DNA of 64,000 nucleotides from SKHV01 sp963678565. GTDB taxonomy: Bacteria; Bacteroidota; Bacteroidia; Bacteroidales; Prolixibacteraceae. This document shows positions 54,334 through 62,592 of this stretch, piece after piece; the stretch's first letter is position 1; every line of letters begins with the position of its first letter. A program made the translations under genes and the position numbers. Below the pieces are notes generated by a model that did not search any database, was not told where the DNA came from, and saw only the letters and a list, made by a program, of their open reading frames with translations. The stretch is from assembly GCA_963678565.1 (NCBI GenBank), contig OY782875.1, forward strand, positions 1,178,001 through 1,242,000. The letters run 5' to 3'.

Positions 54334-55632
54334 TTGAAACCAATAAATACGTTTTTATTTTTCTTTGTGGTTTTACTTTCTGTGTTTTTGTATAAAAGCA
54401 AGGGTGAAATTGTTGAGGGCTTGAGTAATCTATGGCCGGATAATGAAGTTATTGTGTCAGACGACTCAATTACTTCAAAAAAAGTAATAGATACTATTAG
54501 TTTTAAAAGTGAACCAATTTCTGAAATTCATCAACAAGATAGTTTAGTTCAATTAAGTCGAATTGATACAATTGGATTCTTGTATGATGGAACTAATTTG
54601 AATACATTTAATCGTAAGTTAAAAGAAACATCCGATACATTGGTACGCGTGCTTTATATTGGCGATTCGCAATTAGAAGGTGATCACATTACTTATTCAC
54701 TTCGTAAAAAGTTACAAGATAAATTTGGTGGAGGTGGAGTTGGGTATTTGCAGCTAAAAACACTTTATAATTCAGGAGCCGGACTAACTATTATTACCAA
54801 TGATTTTGGCGAGGAAGCGATTTTTAAGCGTTCAAAGCCCAATAGTAAATATGGAATTTTTGGTAAATGGTACACTCCTTTAGAAGAGCAAAGTGAAGTT
54901 CTTTTGAAACTGAAATCCAAAGCTCAAAATTTTGGTTTATTACAATTGTACTATACCGGAAGTGCCCAATTGGATGTTACTGATGAAAACAAACAAACCA
55001 TACAATTAAATGATAATTTTAAACAGATAAAATTTACACCTTCACGTGAAAATAGATTGATTTTCTCAAAGGATGTAAATTTTAGAATCTATGGTTTTAT
55101 GTTGGATGCTGAAAAGGGCATCGCTGTTGATAATGTACCTTTTAGAGGGGTTATGAATCCAAATTATTACCTTCAGGATGTTGCTTTTTTAAAGCAGATG
55201 AACAAACAACTAAATGTTGGCTTAATAATATTACATTACGGCGTGAACGTTGTACATGATATTCGTGAATCGTATTCGAATTATCAAATTGCAATGAATA
55301 AGGATGTTCAACTTTTAAAGAAAGCATTTCCTGAAAGTTCAATTATGATTGTGAGCACCTCCGATATGGCACACAAGGTTGATGGAGAGATGATCTCGTA
55401 TGAAAATATTGAGCACGTTTTAAAAGTTCAACGAGAGGTTAGTATCGATAATGAAATCGCTTATTGGGATTTGTACAATGCAATGGGAGGAGAAGGTTCG
55501 ATGCTAAAGTGGCACGATAAAAAATGGGCGCGCCCCGATTATGTGCATCTTTCAAAAGAAGGAACTGACTATATTGGAGATTTAATGGCACGAGATATCA
55601 TTTCAAACTTTAATCGAAATAGTAAGAATTAG
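54334..55632 (+). CDS. membrane-anchored SGNH/GDSL-family hydrolase
   Basis: 432 residues starting with TTG. Upstream in this frame a stop codon occurs at 54319, and no ATG or GTG is available, so a TTG start is the only reasonable choice. The N-terminus is a membrane anchor (FLFFFVVLLSVFLY). The SGNH domain has VLYIGDSQLEGDHI (nucleophile Ser), GLIILHYGVNVV and the ending WARPDYVHLSKEGTDYIGDL (catalytic Asp/His pair DxxH). It resembles the PatB/OatA-type esterase-transferases of cell-wall or capsular O-acetylation. It lies 3 nt upstream of an MBOAT gene, so the two work together. The acceptor is unknown. Confidence 0.85.
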   Translation: MKPINTFLFFFVVLLSVFLYKSKGEIVEGLSNLWPDNEVIVSDDSITSKKVIDTISFKSEPISEIHQQDSLVQLSRIDTIGFLYDGTNLNTFNRKLKETSDTLVRVLYIGDSQLEGDHITYSLRKKLQDKFGGGGVGYLQLKTLYNSGAGLTIITNDFGEEAIFKRSKPNSKYGIFGKWYTPLEEQSEVLLKLKSKAQNFGLLQLYYTGSAQLDVTDENKQTIQLNDNFKQIKFTPSRENRLIFSKDVNFRIYGFMLDAEKGIAVDNVPFRGVMNPNYYLQDVAFLKQMNKQLNVGLIILHYGVNVVHDIRESYSNYQIAMNKDVQLLKKAFPESSIMIVSTSDMAHKVDGEMISYENIEHVLKVQREVSIDNEIAYWDLYNAMGGEGSMLKWHDKKWARPDYVHLSKEGTDYIGDLMARDIISNFNRNSKN

Positions 55633-55635
55633 AAA

Positions 55636-57162
55636 TTGAAAGCAATCCGCAACATATTGTCCTTCGATTGGCTGCTTTATAAGGAAGAAAAGCCTTGGTT
55701 TTTCGGAAATATTAATTTCTGGTTCTTTCTGGCTGCGGTATTTTTATTATATGCTTTGGTTTATCGAAAAAAGGCTTTGCGCAACACCTATCTTTTACTT
55801 ATTAGTTTGTTTTTTTATTATAAATCAGGAGGATGGTTTGTTGCACTTTTATTGAATTCGTCGCTTATTAATTATTTTTTCGGACGACTTCTCGCAAAAG
55901 TTAAAACACAAAAGCTTAAAAAGGTCAGCTTGTTTTTGGGTATTGCAATCAACTTATTTTTCCTTTTCTATTTTAAATATGCATACTTGTTTACCAATTT
56001 TGTGAATAATCTGTCGGCCAGTGAATATGAGGTATACAATTGGTTGGCTTACCTTGCAAATAGTCTTTCTGGGAGCGAGTTAAATACAAGTTCAATTGTA
56101 TTGCCGGTTGGTATTTCTTTTTTTACGTTTCAAGGAATTAGTTATTTGGTTGATGTTTACCGAAAGGATTGCGAAGTGGTTAAAAACTATATCGACTTAG
56201 CATTTTTTCTATCCTTTTTTCCACAATTGGTAGCAGGGCCAATTGTGCGTGCTTCAACTTTTATTCCGCAATTGTATCGTAAATATCATTTGTCAAAACA
56301 AGAGTTTGGGCATGCGATTTTTCTGATCATTACAGGGTTATTTAAGAAGCTGGTTATCTCAAATTATTTGGCTGTAAACTTAGTTGATCGTGTGTTTTTT
56401 GAGCCTGGAAGTTACACTGGTGTTGAGAATTTGCTAGCAGTTTATGGTTATGGTCTTCAAATTTTTGCCGACTTTTCGGGGTACACCGATATTGCTATTG
56501 GAATTGCGCTATTGTTTGGGTTTCGGCTTCCAATTAATTTTAATTCACCCTATAAAGCTGCGTCCTTAACTGAGTTTTGGCATCGTTGGCATATTAGTTT
56601 GTCAACTTGGTTGCGCGATTATTTGTACATCCCGTTAGGTGGAAATAGAAAAGGAAAGGTTCGAAAAAATATAAACTTGCTTGTAACCATGTTGCTCGGT
56701 GGATTATGGCACGGCGCACATCTGCGTTTTCTAATTTGGGGCGGAATTCATGGAGTTGGACTAATTATTGAGAAACTCACTACCAAGTTTAGGATTAAAT
56801 ACCTTTCGGCCAAATGGCTCAAAGTATTAGGAATTCTAGTTACTTTTAATTTGGTGTCGGTTGCTTGGGTATTTTTTAGAGCCGAATCTTTAGAAAAAGT
56901 TCATCAAATTTTCTTTCAAATATTTCATCATTTTTCAATTTCAACGATAGGCATGTGGATTGTTGCATTTCCATTAACTGCTATAATTTTAGTTGGAGGT
57001 TTTGTAATACATTGGTTCCCTGCTCGTATTCAGGAATTTTTTAGAGGAAGATTTATTGCTGCCTCGATTATCTTGAAATTTATTATCGTAATTCTACTAC
57101 TGTGGTTAATCTCTTGGTTTTCAGTTGTAGACATCCAGCCATTTATCTATTTCAAATTTTGA
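55636..57162 (+). CDS. MBOAT-family O-acyltransferase (PatA/AlgI-like)
   Basis: 508 residues with about twelve membrane helices. It starts with TTG three nt after the previous stop codon; the in-frame codon just upstream is a stop and no ATG lies nearby, so TTG is the start. MBOAT landmarks are LPINFNSPYKAASLTEFWHR, LRDYLYIPLGGNRKGKVRKN and LLGGLWHGAHLRFLIWGGIH (conserved His at about residue 357). It moves acyl groups across the membrane for the SGNH partner. The gene order (SGNH then MBOAT) is the reverse of the - strand pair at 42-45 kb, so the two cassettes are not a recent tandem copy. Confidence 0.92.
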   Translation: MKAIRNILSFDWLLYKEEKPWFFGNINFWFFLAAVFLLYALVYRKKALRNTYLLLISLFFYYKSGGWFVALLLNSSLINYFFGRLLAKVKTQKLKKVSLFLGIAINLFFLFYFKYAYLFTNFVNNLSASEYEVYNWLAYLANSLSGSELNTSSIVLPVGISFFTFQGISYLVDVYRKDCEVVKNYIDLAFFLSFFPQLVAGPIVRASTFIPQLYRKYHLSKQEFGHAIFLIITGLFKKLVISNYLAVNLVDRVFFEPGSYTGVENLLAVYGYGLQIFADFSGYTDIAIGIALLFGFRLPINFNSPYKAASLTEFWHRWHISLSTWLRDYLYIPLGGNRKGKVRKNINLLVTMLLGGLWHGAHLRFLIWGGIHGVGLIIEKLTTKFRIKYLSAKWLKVLGILVTFNLVSVAWVFFRAESLEKVHQIFFQIFHHFSISTIGMWIVAFPLTAIILVGGFVIHWFPARIQEFFRGRFIAASIILKFIIVILLLWLISWFSVVDIQPFIYFKF

Positions 57163-57291
57163 TTTTAACAAACATCGCTTTTTTAATAATCTTGATCGTT
57201 ATCTATTCTTTAATAAATCAATTTTCTTACTTCGCATTTTTACAATGTTTTGAATTTTGCGATAATTTGCGCCGAATTTAAAAATTAACAT

Positions 57292-57834
57292 ATGCGAATT
57301 ACCAGAGCAAACACAGTTGGAGTTGTGATTGATATTCAGGAACGTTTGTTTCCTGTAATGGCAGAAAAGAATGCAATGCTCGAAAAAACCAAAATCTTAG
57401 TAATGGGATTGCAAGAGTTAGGCATTCCTCTTTTAGTAACACAGCAATATACAAAAGGATTAGGTGAAACAATTGCCGATGTTTCAACCTTAATTAGTAA
57501 GTTTTCTTATATCGAAAAATCTTCATTTAGTTGCTACGACGAGCCATCGTTTGTAAGCGCTTTAGAAGATAATGGCCCTAAAAATGTTCTTATTACCGGA
57601 ATTGAAGCGCATGTTTGTGTTTTGCAAACCGCAATTGATTTAAAAGCTGCAGGATACAATCCAATTATTGTTTGGGATGCTGTTTCGTCTCGTAATAAGG
57701 CCGACAAAAAAATTGCTTTAGAACGATTGCGTTATGAAGGAATTATGGTTACTACAAGTGAGTCGATTTTATTTGAATTAACAGAATCGGCAAAAGCACC
57801 TGAATTTAAAGCAATTTCAAGATTGGTAAAATAA
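57292..57834 (+). CDS. isochorismatase-family cysteine hydrolase
   Basis: 180 residues, cytoplasmic. The cysteine-hydrolase triad is visible: D14 (VVIDIQERLF), K76 (EKSSFSCY) and C109 (GIEAHVCVLQTA), with the usual cis-peptide region before the Cys. Members such as YcaC and nicotinamidase hydrolyse amides or imides. It is most like the generic YcaC-type branch, so no specific substrate can be named. It is followed by a terminator, so it is a single-gene unit. Confidence 0.93.
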   Translation: MRITRANTVGVVIDIQERLFPVMAEKNAMLEKTKILVMGLQELGIPLLVTQQYTKGLGETIADVSTLISKFSYIEKSSFSCYDEPSFVSALEDNGPKNVLITGIEAHVCVLQTAIDLKAAGYNPIIVWDAVSSRNKADKKIALERLRYEGIMVTTSESILFELTESAKAPEFKAISRLVK

Positions 57835-57873
57835 TTTGGGGAATTAGATCCTAGTTATTAATAATAGATATTT

Positions 57874-57908
57874 AAAAGAGTGTTGCATTAATGCAATACT
57901 CTTTTTTT
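57874..57908 (+). terminator. terminator after the isochorismatase gene
   Basis: An 16-bp near-perfect stem around the centre at 57889/57890 (AAAAGAGTGTTGCATT / AATGCAATACTCTTTT, one G-T pair) followed by T residues. Confidence 0.88.
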
Positions 57909-58075
57909 GTTTCTCAATTCTATGTTCTTAAGTGTTTCTATTCTTTTATTATCAAAGAACTTGAAAGAAAAATAGAATTAAGTAAATAGATGATTATTAT
58001 CATTTGCAGAACATTGAAATAAGAGTTCATTCGCGCCGATTTTTAATATAATAACTCTTTAATTGTATTGCTGAT

Positions 58076-58930
58076 ATGTCTAATAAAAAATTGGCATTTG
58101 TAAAGACCTATTTAATCATGTTTGCAGGTCTTTTGTTGTTCTCAATTGGGTGGACAATGTTTTTAATTCCGGCCGAAATTAATGGTGGTGGAATTAGTGG
58201 CTTGGGTACGCTGGCCTATTATCTTACCGGAATACCTGTAGGAGTCGTGTATTTGGGGATTAATGCAATTTTAGTTGTATGGGCAATAAGAAAACTTGGT
58301 ACGAGTTTTGGCGTGAAAACAATCGTAAATATGCTCATTATTTCCACACTTTTAACTGTTTTTCAAAAGGTTTTTACGGCACCAATTATCAACGACTTCT
58401 TTCTTTCGTCTGTTTTGGGTGGAATATTTAGTGGTTTGGGATTGGGGTTAGTTTTCAGCCAAGGTGGAAGCACAGGGGGAACTGATATCATTGCGATGAT
58501 TGTTACCAAATATCGTAGAATAAGTCCGGGGCGTGTAATTATGTATTGCGATGTATTGATTATTGCTATTTCGTGGTTTGTATTTCATAGTGTCGAAAAA
58601 CTGGTATACGGGTATGTGGCTATGTGGGTTGTTTCGTACTCGCTCGATGCTTTTTTAAATGGTTCGAATCAGTCGACTCAAATATCTATATTTTCGTATA
58701 AATGGGAAGAAATTCGTCAGTCGATAATGCATGACTCGAACCGAGGAGTGACTTTGCTTGAGGCTACCGGAGGGTATACCAATCAACCAGTAAAGGTGAT
58801 TATGACTGTAGTACGAAAACGTGAGTCTGCTGCAATATTTAAAAAGGTAAAAGAAATTGATGAGAAGGCATTTATCACCATGGGAAATGTAATGGGAGTT
58901 TATGGTGAAGGTTTTGATCAATTAAAATAA
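58076..58930 (+). CDS. YitT-family membrane protein (DUF161/DUF2179)
   Basis: 284 residues. About six hydrophobic helices in residues 8-190 carry the YitT pattern (FLIPAEINGGGISGLGTLAY; GLGLGLVFSQGGSTGGTDII), followed by a cytoplasmic DUF2179 domain (VTLLEATGGYTNQPVKVIMT; FITMGNVMGVYGEGFD). The family is widespread; its substrate is not established. The ATG at 58076 lies near the natural N-terminus of the family. It is monocistronic, with a bidirectional terminator immediately after the stop. Confidence 0.93.
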   Translation: MSNKKLAFVKTYLIMFAGLLLFSIGWTMFLIPAEINGGGISGLGTLAYYLTGIPVGVVYLGINAILVVWAIRKLGTSFGVKTIVNMLIISTLLTVFQKVFTAPIINDFFLSSVLGGIFSGLGLGLVFSQGGSTGGTDIIAMIVTKYRRISPGRVIMYCDVLIIAISWFVFHSVEKLVYGYVAMWVVSYSLDAFLNGSNQSTQISIFSYKWEEIRQSIMHDSNRGVTLLEATGGYTNQPVKVIMTVVRKRESAAIFKKVKEIDEKAFITMGNVMGVYGEGFDQLK

Positions 58931-58936
58931 AAGATA

Positions 58937-58970
58937 AAAAAACTGCGACTCATTTGAATCGCAGTTTTTT
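58937..58970. terminator. bidirectional terminator between the YitT and DUF4861 genes
   Basis: The 12-bp arms AAAAAACTGCGA / TCGCAGTTTTTT lie between convergent stop codons at 58930 and 58975, with A- and T-tracts on both flanks. Confidence 0.88.
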
Positions 58971-58974
58971 GTTG

Positions 58975-59838
58975 TTATAGTTCTACTTGTTGAACATATT
59001 TTTCAAAATCTTTGATCGATTTAAATCCTTTTTCTTTTTCGCAAGCACTGGTAATCCACGTTGATATGTATTTACTAGGTTTTGAGATTAATAATATCTC
59101 TTTGTCGTTTTTAGTTTTCTTCTGAAAATCTTCAGGATTATAAATCATGGCTCCACCAATTTCTAATTGTACAGCAGCCACATCTTCCGGATGAATTCCC
59201 CAACTTCCGATGTAGTTATCTCCTTCGAAACTTGGAGCATCTTCTCCCCAGTAATTTATTCCGGTAACAAATTCAACGGGCTCATTTGTTAATGCAAAAG
59301 CTTCTACTTTCATTTCTCTATAACCCGAGTATGCAGTTACACGAACAAGAATATCAACTTTCGTATCTTTATAAGGAACACCTTCCGACAGCATTTCGAT
59401 AGACGAAAAGTTTGCTTCTTTTTTTACGCTAGCGGTTCTCATACTTACGGGATCGAGAAAGACTACTTTTTCACCATCCCATAAACGAACACCACCCAAA
59501 CCGATGGTTTGACCAACTTTGTATTGGTCGGCTCCCCAACCTTCTTTTTGTTGTTCTTCGGTTGGATACCAAGCCGCTTCAGCCAATTCTAGTCCGGCAC
59601 GTGTTTTATTATAAACGTCTAAAACACATTTTTTATCATAATAGATTCTAATCCCCATCCACTCATTTTCAATAGCTGGGCCATGATGAGCGACTTTTGT
59701 GTATAAATCTCCTGTTTCAGAACTAATTTTTACTTCTTGTTTATCACTATCCTTCCATTTTAAGCTCACATCGGTATTGTTTTGAGCAAATGAGCTTGTC
59801 GCTGCTACAAGGAGTAATAATAAAATTACGTTTTTCAT
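58975..59838 (-). CDS. DUF4861 secreted protein, probably pectin-related
   Basis: 287 residues from the ATG at 59838 (MKNVILLLLLVAATSSFAQ, a signal peptide); a longer in-frame start at 59898 would put 20 hydrophilic residues ahead of the signal. The DUF4861 landmarks are AHHGPAIENEWMGIRIYYDK, GLELAEAAWYPTEEQQKEGW, GLGGVRLWDGEKV and MEMLSEGVPYKDTK-like stretches. In Bacteroidota this family is common in pectin and rhamnogalacturonan utilization loci next to unsaturated galacturonidases. No partner gene is adjacent; the other pectin-linked genes lie at 8-51 kb. Its biochemical function is unproven. Confidence 0.8.
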   Translation of the reverse strand: MKNVILLLLLVAATSSFAQNNTDVSLKWKDSDKQEVKISSETGDLYTKVAHHGPAIENEWMGIRIYYDKKCVLDVYNKTRAGLELAEAAWYPTEEQQKEGWGADQYKVGQTIGLGGVRLWDGEKVVFLDPVSMRTASVKKEANFSSIEMLSEGVPYKDTKVDILVRVTAYSGYREMKVEAFALTNEPVEFVTGINYWGEDAPSFEGDNYIGSWGIHPEDVAAVQLEIGGAMIYNPEDFQKKTKNDKEILLISKPSKYISTWITSACEKEKGFKSIKDFEKYVQQVEL

Positions 59839-59990
59839 AATGAATTTCTTTTTATAGTGTTGATGTTGATTATATTTAGACTTTAATAAACCAATCATTT
59901 TATATAATAAAGTTTCTAATTTAGCTAATATTATTCAACTTTATAAATCTAAAACGAATGCGAATTTAATTTTTCTCAAACTAAACCAAT

Positions 59991-61310
59991 ATGACTAGCG
60001 ATGTAAATTCAAACCCAAAGAATTTATTTAAAGTTTTACATGAATATACTTCTCATCTTCAATATTTGGATAAAGAATCAGATGTATTTGATTTGCTGGC
60101 TAAATTTTTGCCCAGTATTATCCCAAGCACTTATTTTATTCTATCGCAAAAAGAGGAACACGAAGACTATTTTAAAGTCTTTAGTGCCATCGGAATTGAA
60201 AAATCGATATCAACATTGATTAGTATTCTCGGATATGATCCATTGAAAGTAAAATTAAAGTTTGCGAATATGTCTGAGAAAAATATAAGCATGTACGAGA
60301 ATCGAAAAATGGTAATTTTCAAGGATGGTTTATATGATTTGTCAAATCATAATTTAAATAGAAAACTGCTTCATGCTGCTGAAAAATTCTTAGGTGTTGA
60401 TAAAGTTGGAGCAATGAGCTTATGTGTTGGAAAAGAATATCAGGGAGGAGTTGCATTTTTGTTTAAGAAGTCGTTAAATGTTGATCATTTTCTAACTGAA
60501 GAAGTTAAACAAGTTGTTGAGACTTTCATGTATCAATGTTCGATGGTGATCAAACGATTTAGAGATGAATTGAATTTGAAAGCCAGTCATGAAGCACTTC
60601 TTGAGTCAAATAAAGAATTGCAACAGCATGTGAACTTTAAGAATAAGCTTTTTTCTGTAATTGCGCACGATCTGAAAACACCGTTTAATTCTCTTCTAGG
60701 GTTTTCCGAATTGTTGATAACCGACTATCAAAAGCTATCTGATGAAGAACGAGAAAGATACATTGAGTACATCAATTCATCGAGCAGAAGTGCTTATAAT
60801 TTGGTTACAAATTTATTGCATTGGTCGCGCATTCAGTTTGAGAAAATTAGTATAAATAAAAAATGCTTTGGATTGAACGAATTTGTAAATGATAGCATTG
60901 AACCTGTATTGATTAATGCCCACAACAAAAAAATACATGTTGAAATATTTGTTCCGAAGTCGATAGAAGTTATTGCCGACCAAGCAACCATGAGTATTGT
61001 GATTTATAATTTATTTATGAATGCAATTAAGTTTAGTCACAAAAATGGAACGATATTTATTTATGGACGAAAGCTTGAAGATTGTATTGAAATTGGCATT
61101 AGAGACACCGGTGTTGGAATGACTACTGAAAGGCAACAGGATTTATTTAAGCAAGACAAACTTTCAACCACTGTTGGAACTGATAATGAAAAAGGGACCG
61201 GATTGGGTTTATTAATATGCAATGACTTTGTAAAAAGGAATGGTGGAATCTTAGCTGTTTCAAGTAAAGAAAACGAGGGAAGTACTTTTAAAATTAAGCT
61301 TCCCCTTTAA
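59991..61310 (+). CDS. soluble sensor histidine kinase with a GAF-like input domain
   Basis: 439 residues with no membrane segment. Residues about 15-190 look like a GAF-type ligand-binding input module (IPSTYFILSQKEEHEDYFKV; GAMSLCVGKEYQGGVAFLFK). A short coiled-coil joins it to the HisKA region with the phospho-acceptor H226 (SVIAHDLKTPFNSLLGFSEL) and to the HATPase domain (IVIYNLFMNAIKFSHKNG; IRDTGVGMTTERQQDLFK; GTGLGLLICNDFVKRNGG). No response regulator gene is adjacent, so its partner is unknown. Its 3' end overlaps that of mtaB by 17 nt. Confidence 0.93.
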   Translation: MTSDVNSNPKNLFKVLHEYTSHLQYLDKESDVFDLLAKFLPSIIPSTYFILSQKEEHEDYFKVFSAIGIEKSISTLISILGYDPLKVKLKFANMSEKNISMYENRKMVIFKDGLYDLSNHNLNRKLLHAAEKFLGVDKVGAMSLCVGKEYQGGVAFLFKKSLNVDHFLTEEVKQVVETFMYQCSMVIKRFRDELNLKASHEALLESNKELQQHVNFKNKLFSVIAHDLKTPFNSLLGFSELLITDYQKLSDEERERYIEYINSSSRSAYNLVTNLLHWSRIQFEKISINKKCFGLNEFVNDSIEPVLINAHNKKIHVEIFVPKSIEVIADQATMSIVIYNLFMNAIKFSHKNGTIFIYGRKLEDCIEIGIRDTGVGMTTERQQDLFKQDKLSTTVGTDNEKGTGLGLLICNDFVKRNGGILAVSSKENEGSTFKIKLPL

Positions 61311-62592
61311 GTTGTCCTTTTACCACCACATTGCCATCAATCAGATTAACTGATTTAATAATGGTTCTTACAAAAGTATTTGAAGCGATTTGAGGTCCTT
61401 CAATTTCAATTGGGATGTAACTTTCGCCATAACCAATCACCTTTTTATTTTTGCGATTTTCGGTAAGAACCAATTGCTCTGAACCTACAAATTGTTGGTA
61501 GAATTTTAATTTATTTTCCTCAGAAAGTGTTCTGACGATTTTGCTTCTACTATTCTTTACCTGCTCATTAATTTGATCGTCCATTCGGTCGGCTCTGGTG
61601 CCCGATCTTTTTGAATACTTGAAAGTATGCACATGGCTAAAGCCAATTTCTGCGATTGCTTTTTGGGTTTGTGCAAATTCCTCTTCTGTTTCTCCGGGGA
61701 AGCCAACAATTATATCGGTTGTGAAATTAAATTTTGGATAGCGTTCCTTAAATTTATTAACCAGTTTCTTAAAACTGTCGTAACTGTACATTCTTCGCAT
61801 TCGAAGCAGCGTTTTTTCTGAGCCACTTTGTAAACATAAATGCAGATGAGGTGTCATTTTCGGATGTTCAAACAAATCGATAAACTGATCACTTAAACCA
61901 TCGGGTTCTAACGAAGAAATTCGAACTCTGAAATCTCCGGGGATTTCCAAAATTTGTTTCAAAATGTCTTCAAATTTCAAGCCTTCATATTCGTATCGGC
62001 CAATGTTTACACCAGTTACAACTAACTCTTTGTAACCATTGGCAATGGTTTGCTTTACATTCTCGATGATCGATTCTGGAGAATGACTCACTGCTCTTCC
62101 TCGAACCGATGGAATAATGCAAAAAGTACAAAAATTGTCGCATCCATCCTGTATTTTAATGGCTGCGCGTGTATGAAAACTCTTTTGTACCGGACGGTAA
62201 CTAAATGAATTTTCATTTAGTTGATCTGGGCGCATGGTTTCGCCATTAAAATGTGCATCAATCAGTGGTAGTACCGAAGCTTTTCGTTTGTTGTCGACCA
62301 CATACGAAATCTGATCTTGTGCTTCCAGTTTTGCTTGGTAATTGTTGGCCATGCAGCCTGTAACTATCACCACCGAATTTGGGTTTTTATTGGATGCCTG
62401 ACTGATTACATTTCTCGATTTATGATCACTCTGATTGGTTACAGTACAAGTATTCACAATTACAACATCGGGATTTTGCGACAGCTCTACCACTTTATAA
62501 CCTGCTTGATCGAATTGAGAAACCAAGGCATCGGTTTCAAACTGATTTAAACGGCAGCCTAAGGTTTTAAATGCAACTTTTTTCGGCATCAT
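61294..62592 (-). CDS. mtaB: tRNA t6A37 methylthiotransferase MtaB
   Basis: 432 residues; ATG codons at 62592 and 62589 are adjacent, and either could start. The MTTase N-terminal cluster motif uses C13 (FKTLGCRLNQFE), the C in VNTCTVTNQSDHKSRN and the C in VTGCMANN. The radical SAM motif is DGCDNFCTFCIIPSVRGRA (CX3CX2C), and a C-terminal TRAM-like domain (LVLTENRKNKKVIGYGESYI) follows. MtaB adds a methylthio group to t6A37 in tRNAs reading ANN codons. CRLNQFE instead of CQMN is the MtaB hallmark. It starts within the last bases of the MiaB-like gene, so the two form one unit. Confidence 0.94.
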   Translation of the reverse strand: MMPKKVAFKTLGCRLNQFETDALVSQFDQAGYKVVELSQNPDVVIVNTCTVTNQSDHKSRNVISQASNKNPNSVVIVTGCMANNYQAKLEAQDQISYVVDNKRKASVLPLIDAHFNGETMRPDQLNENSFSYRPVQKSFHTRAAIKIQDGCDNFCTFCIIPSVRGRAVSHSPESIIENVKQTIANGYKELVVTGVNIGRYEYEGLKFEDILKQILEIPGDFRVRISSLEPDGLSDQFIDLFEHPKMTPHLHLCLQSGSEKTLLRMRRMYSYDSFKKLVNKFKERYPKFNFTTDIIVGFPGETEEEFAQTQKAIAEIGFSHVHTFKYSKRSGTRADRMDDQINEQVKNSRSKIVRTLSEENKLKFYQQFVGSEQLVLTENRKNKKVIGYGESYIPIEIEGPQIASNTFVRTIIKSVNLIDGNVVVKGQLKGEA

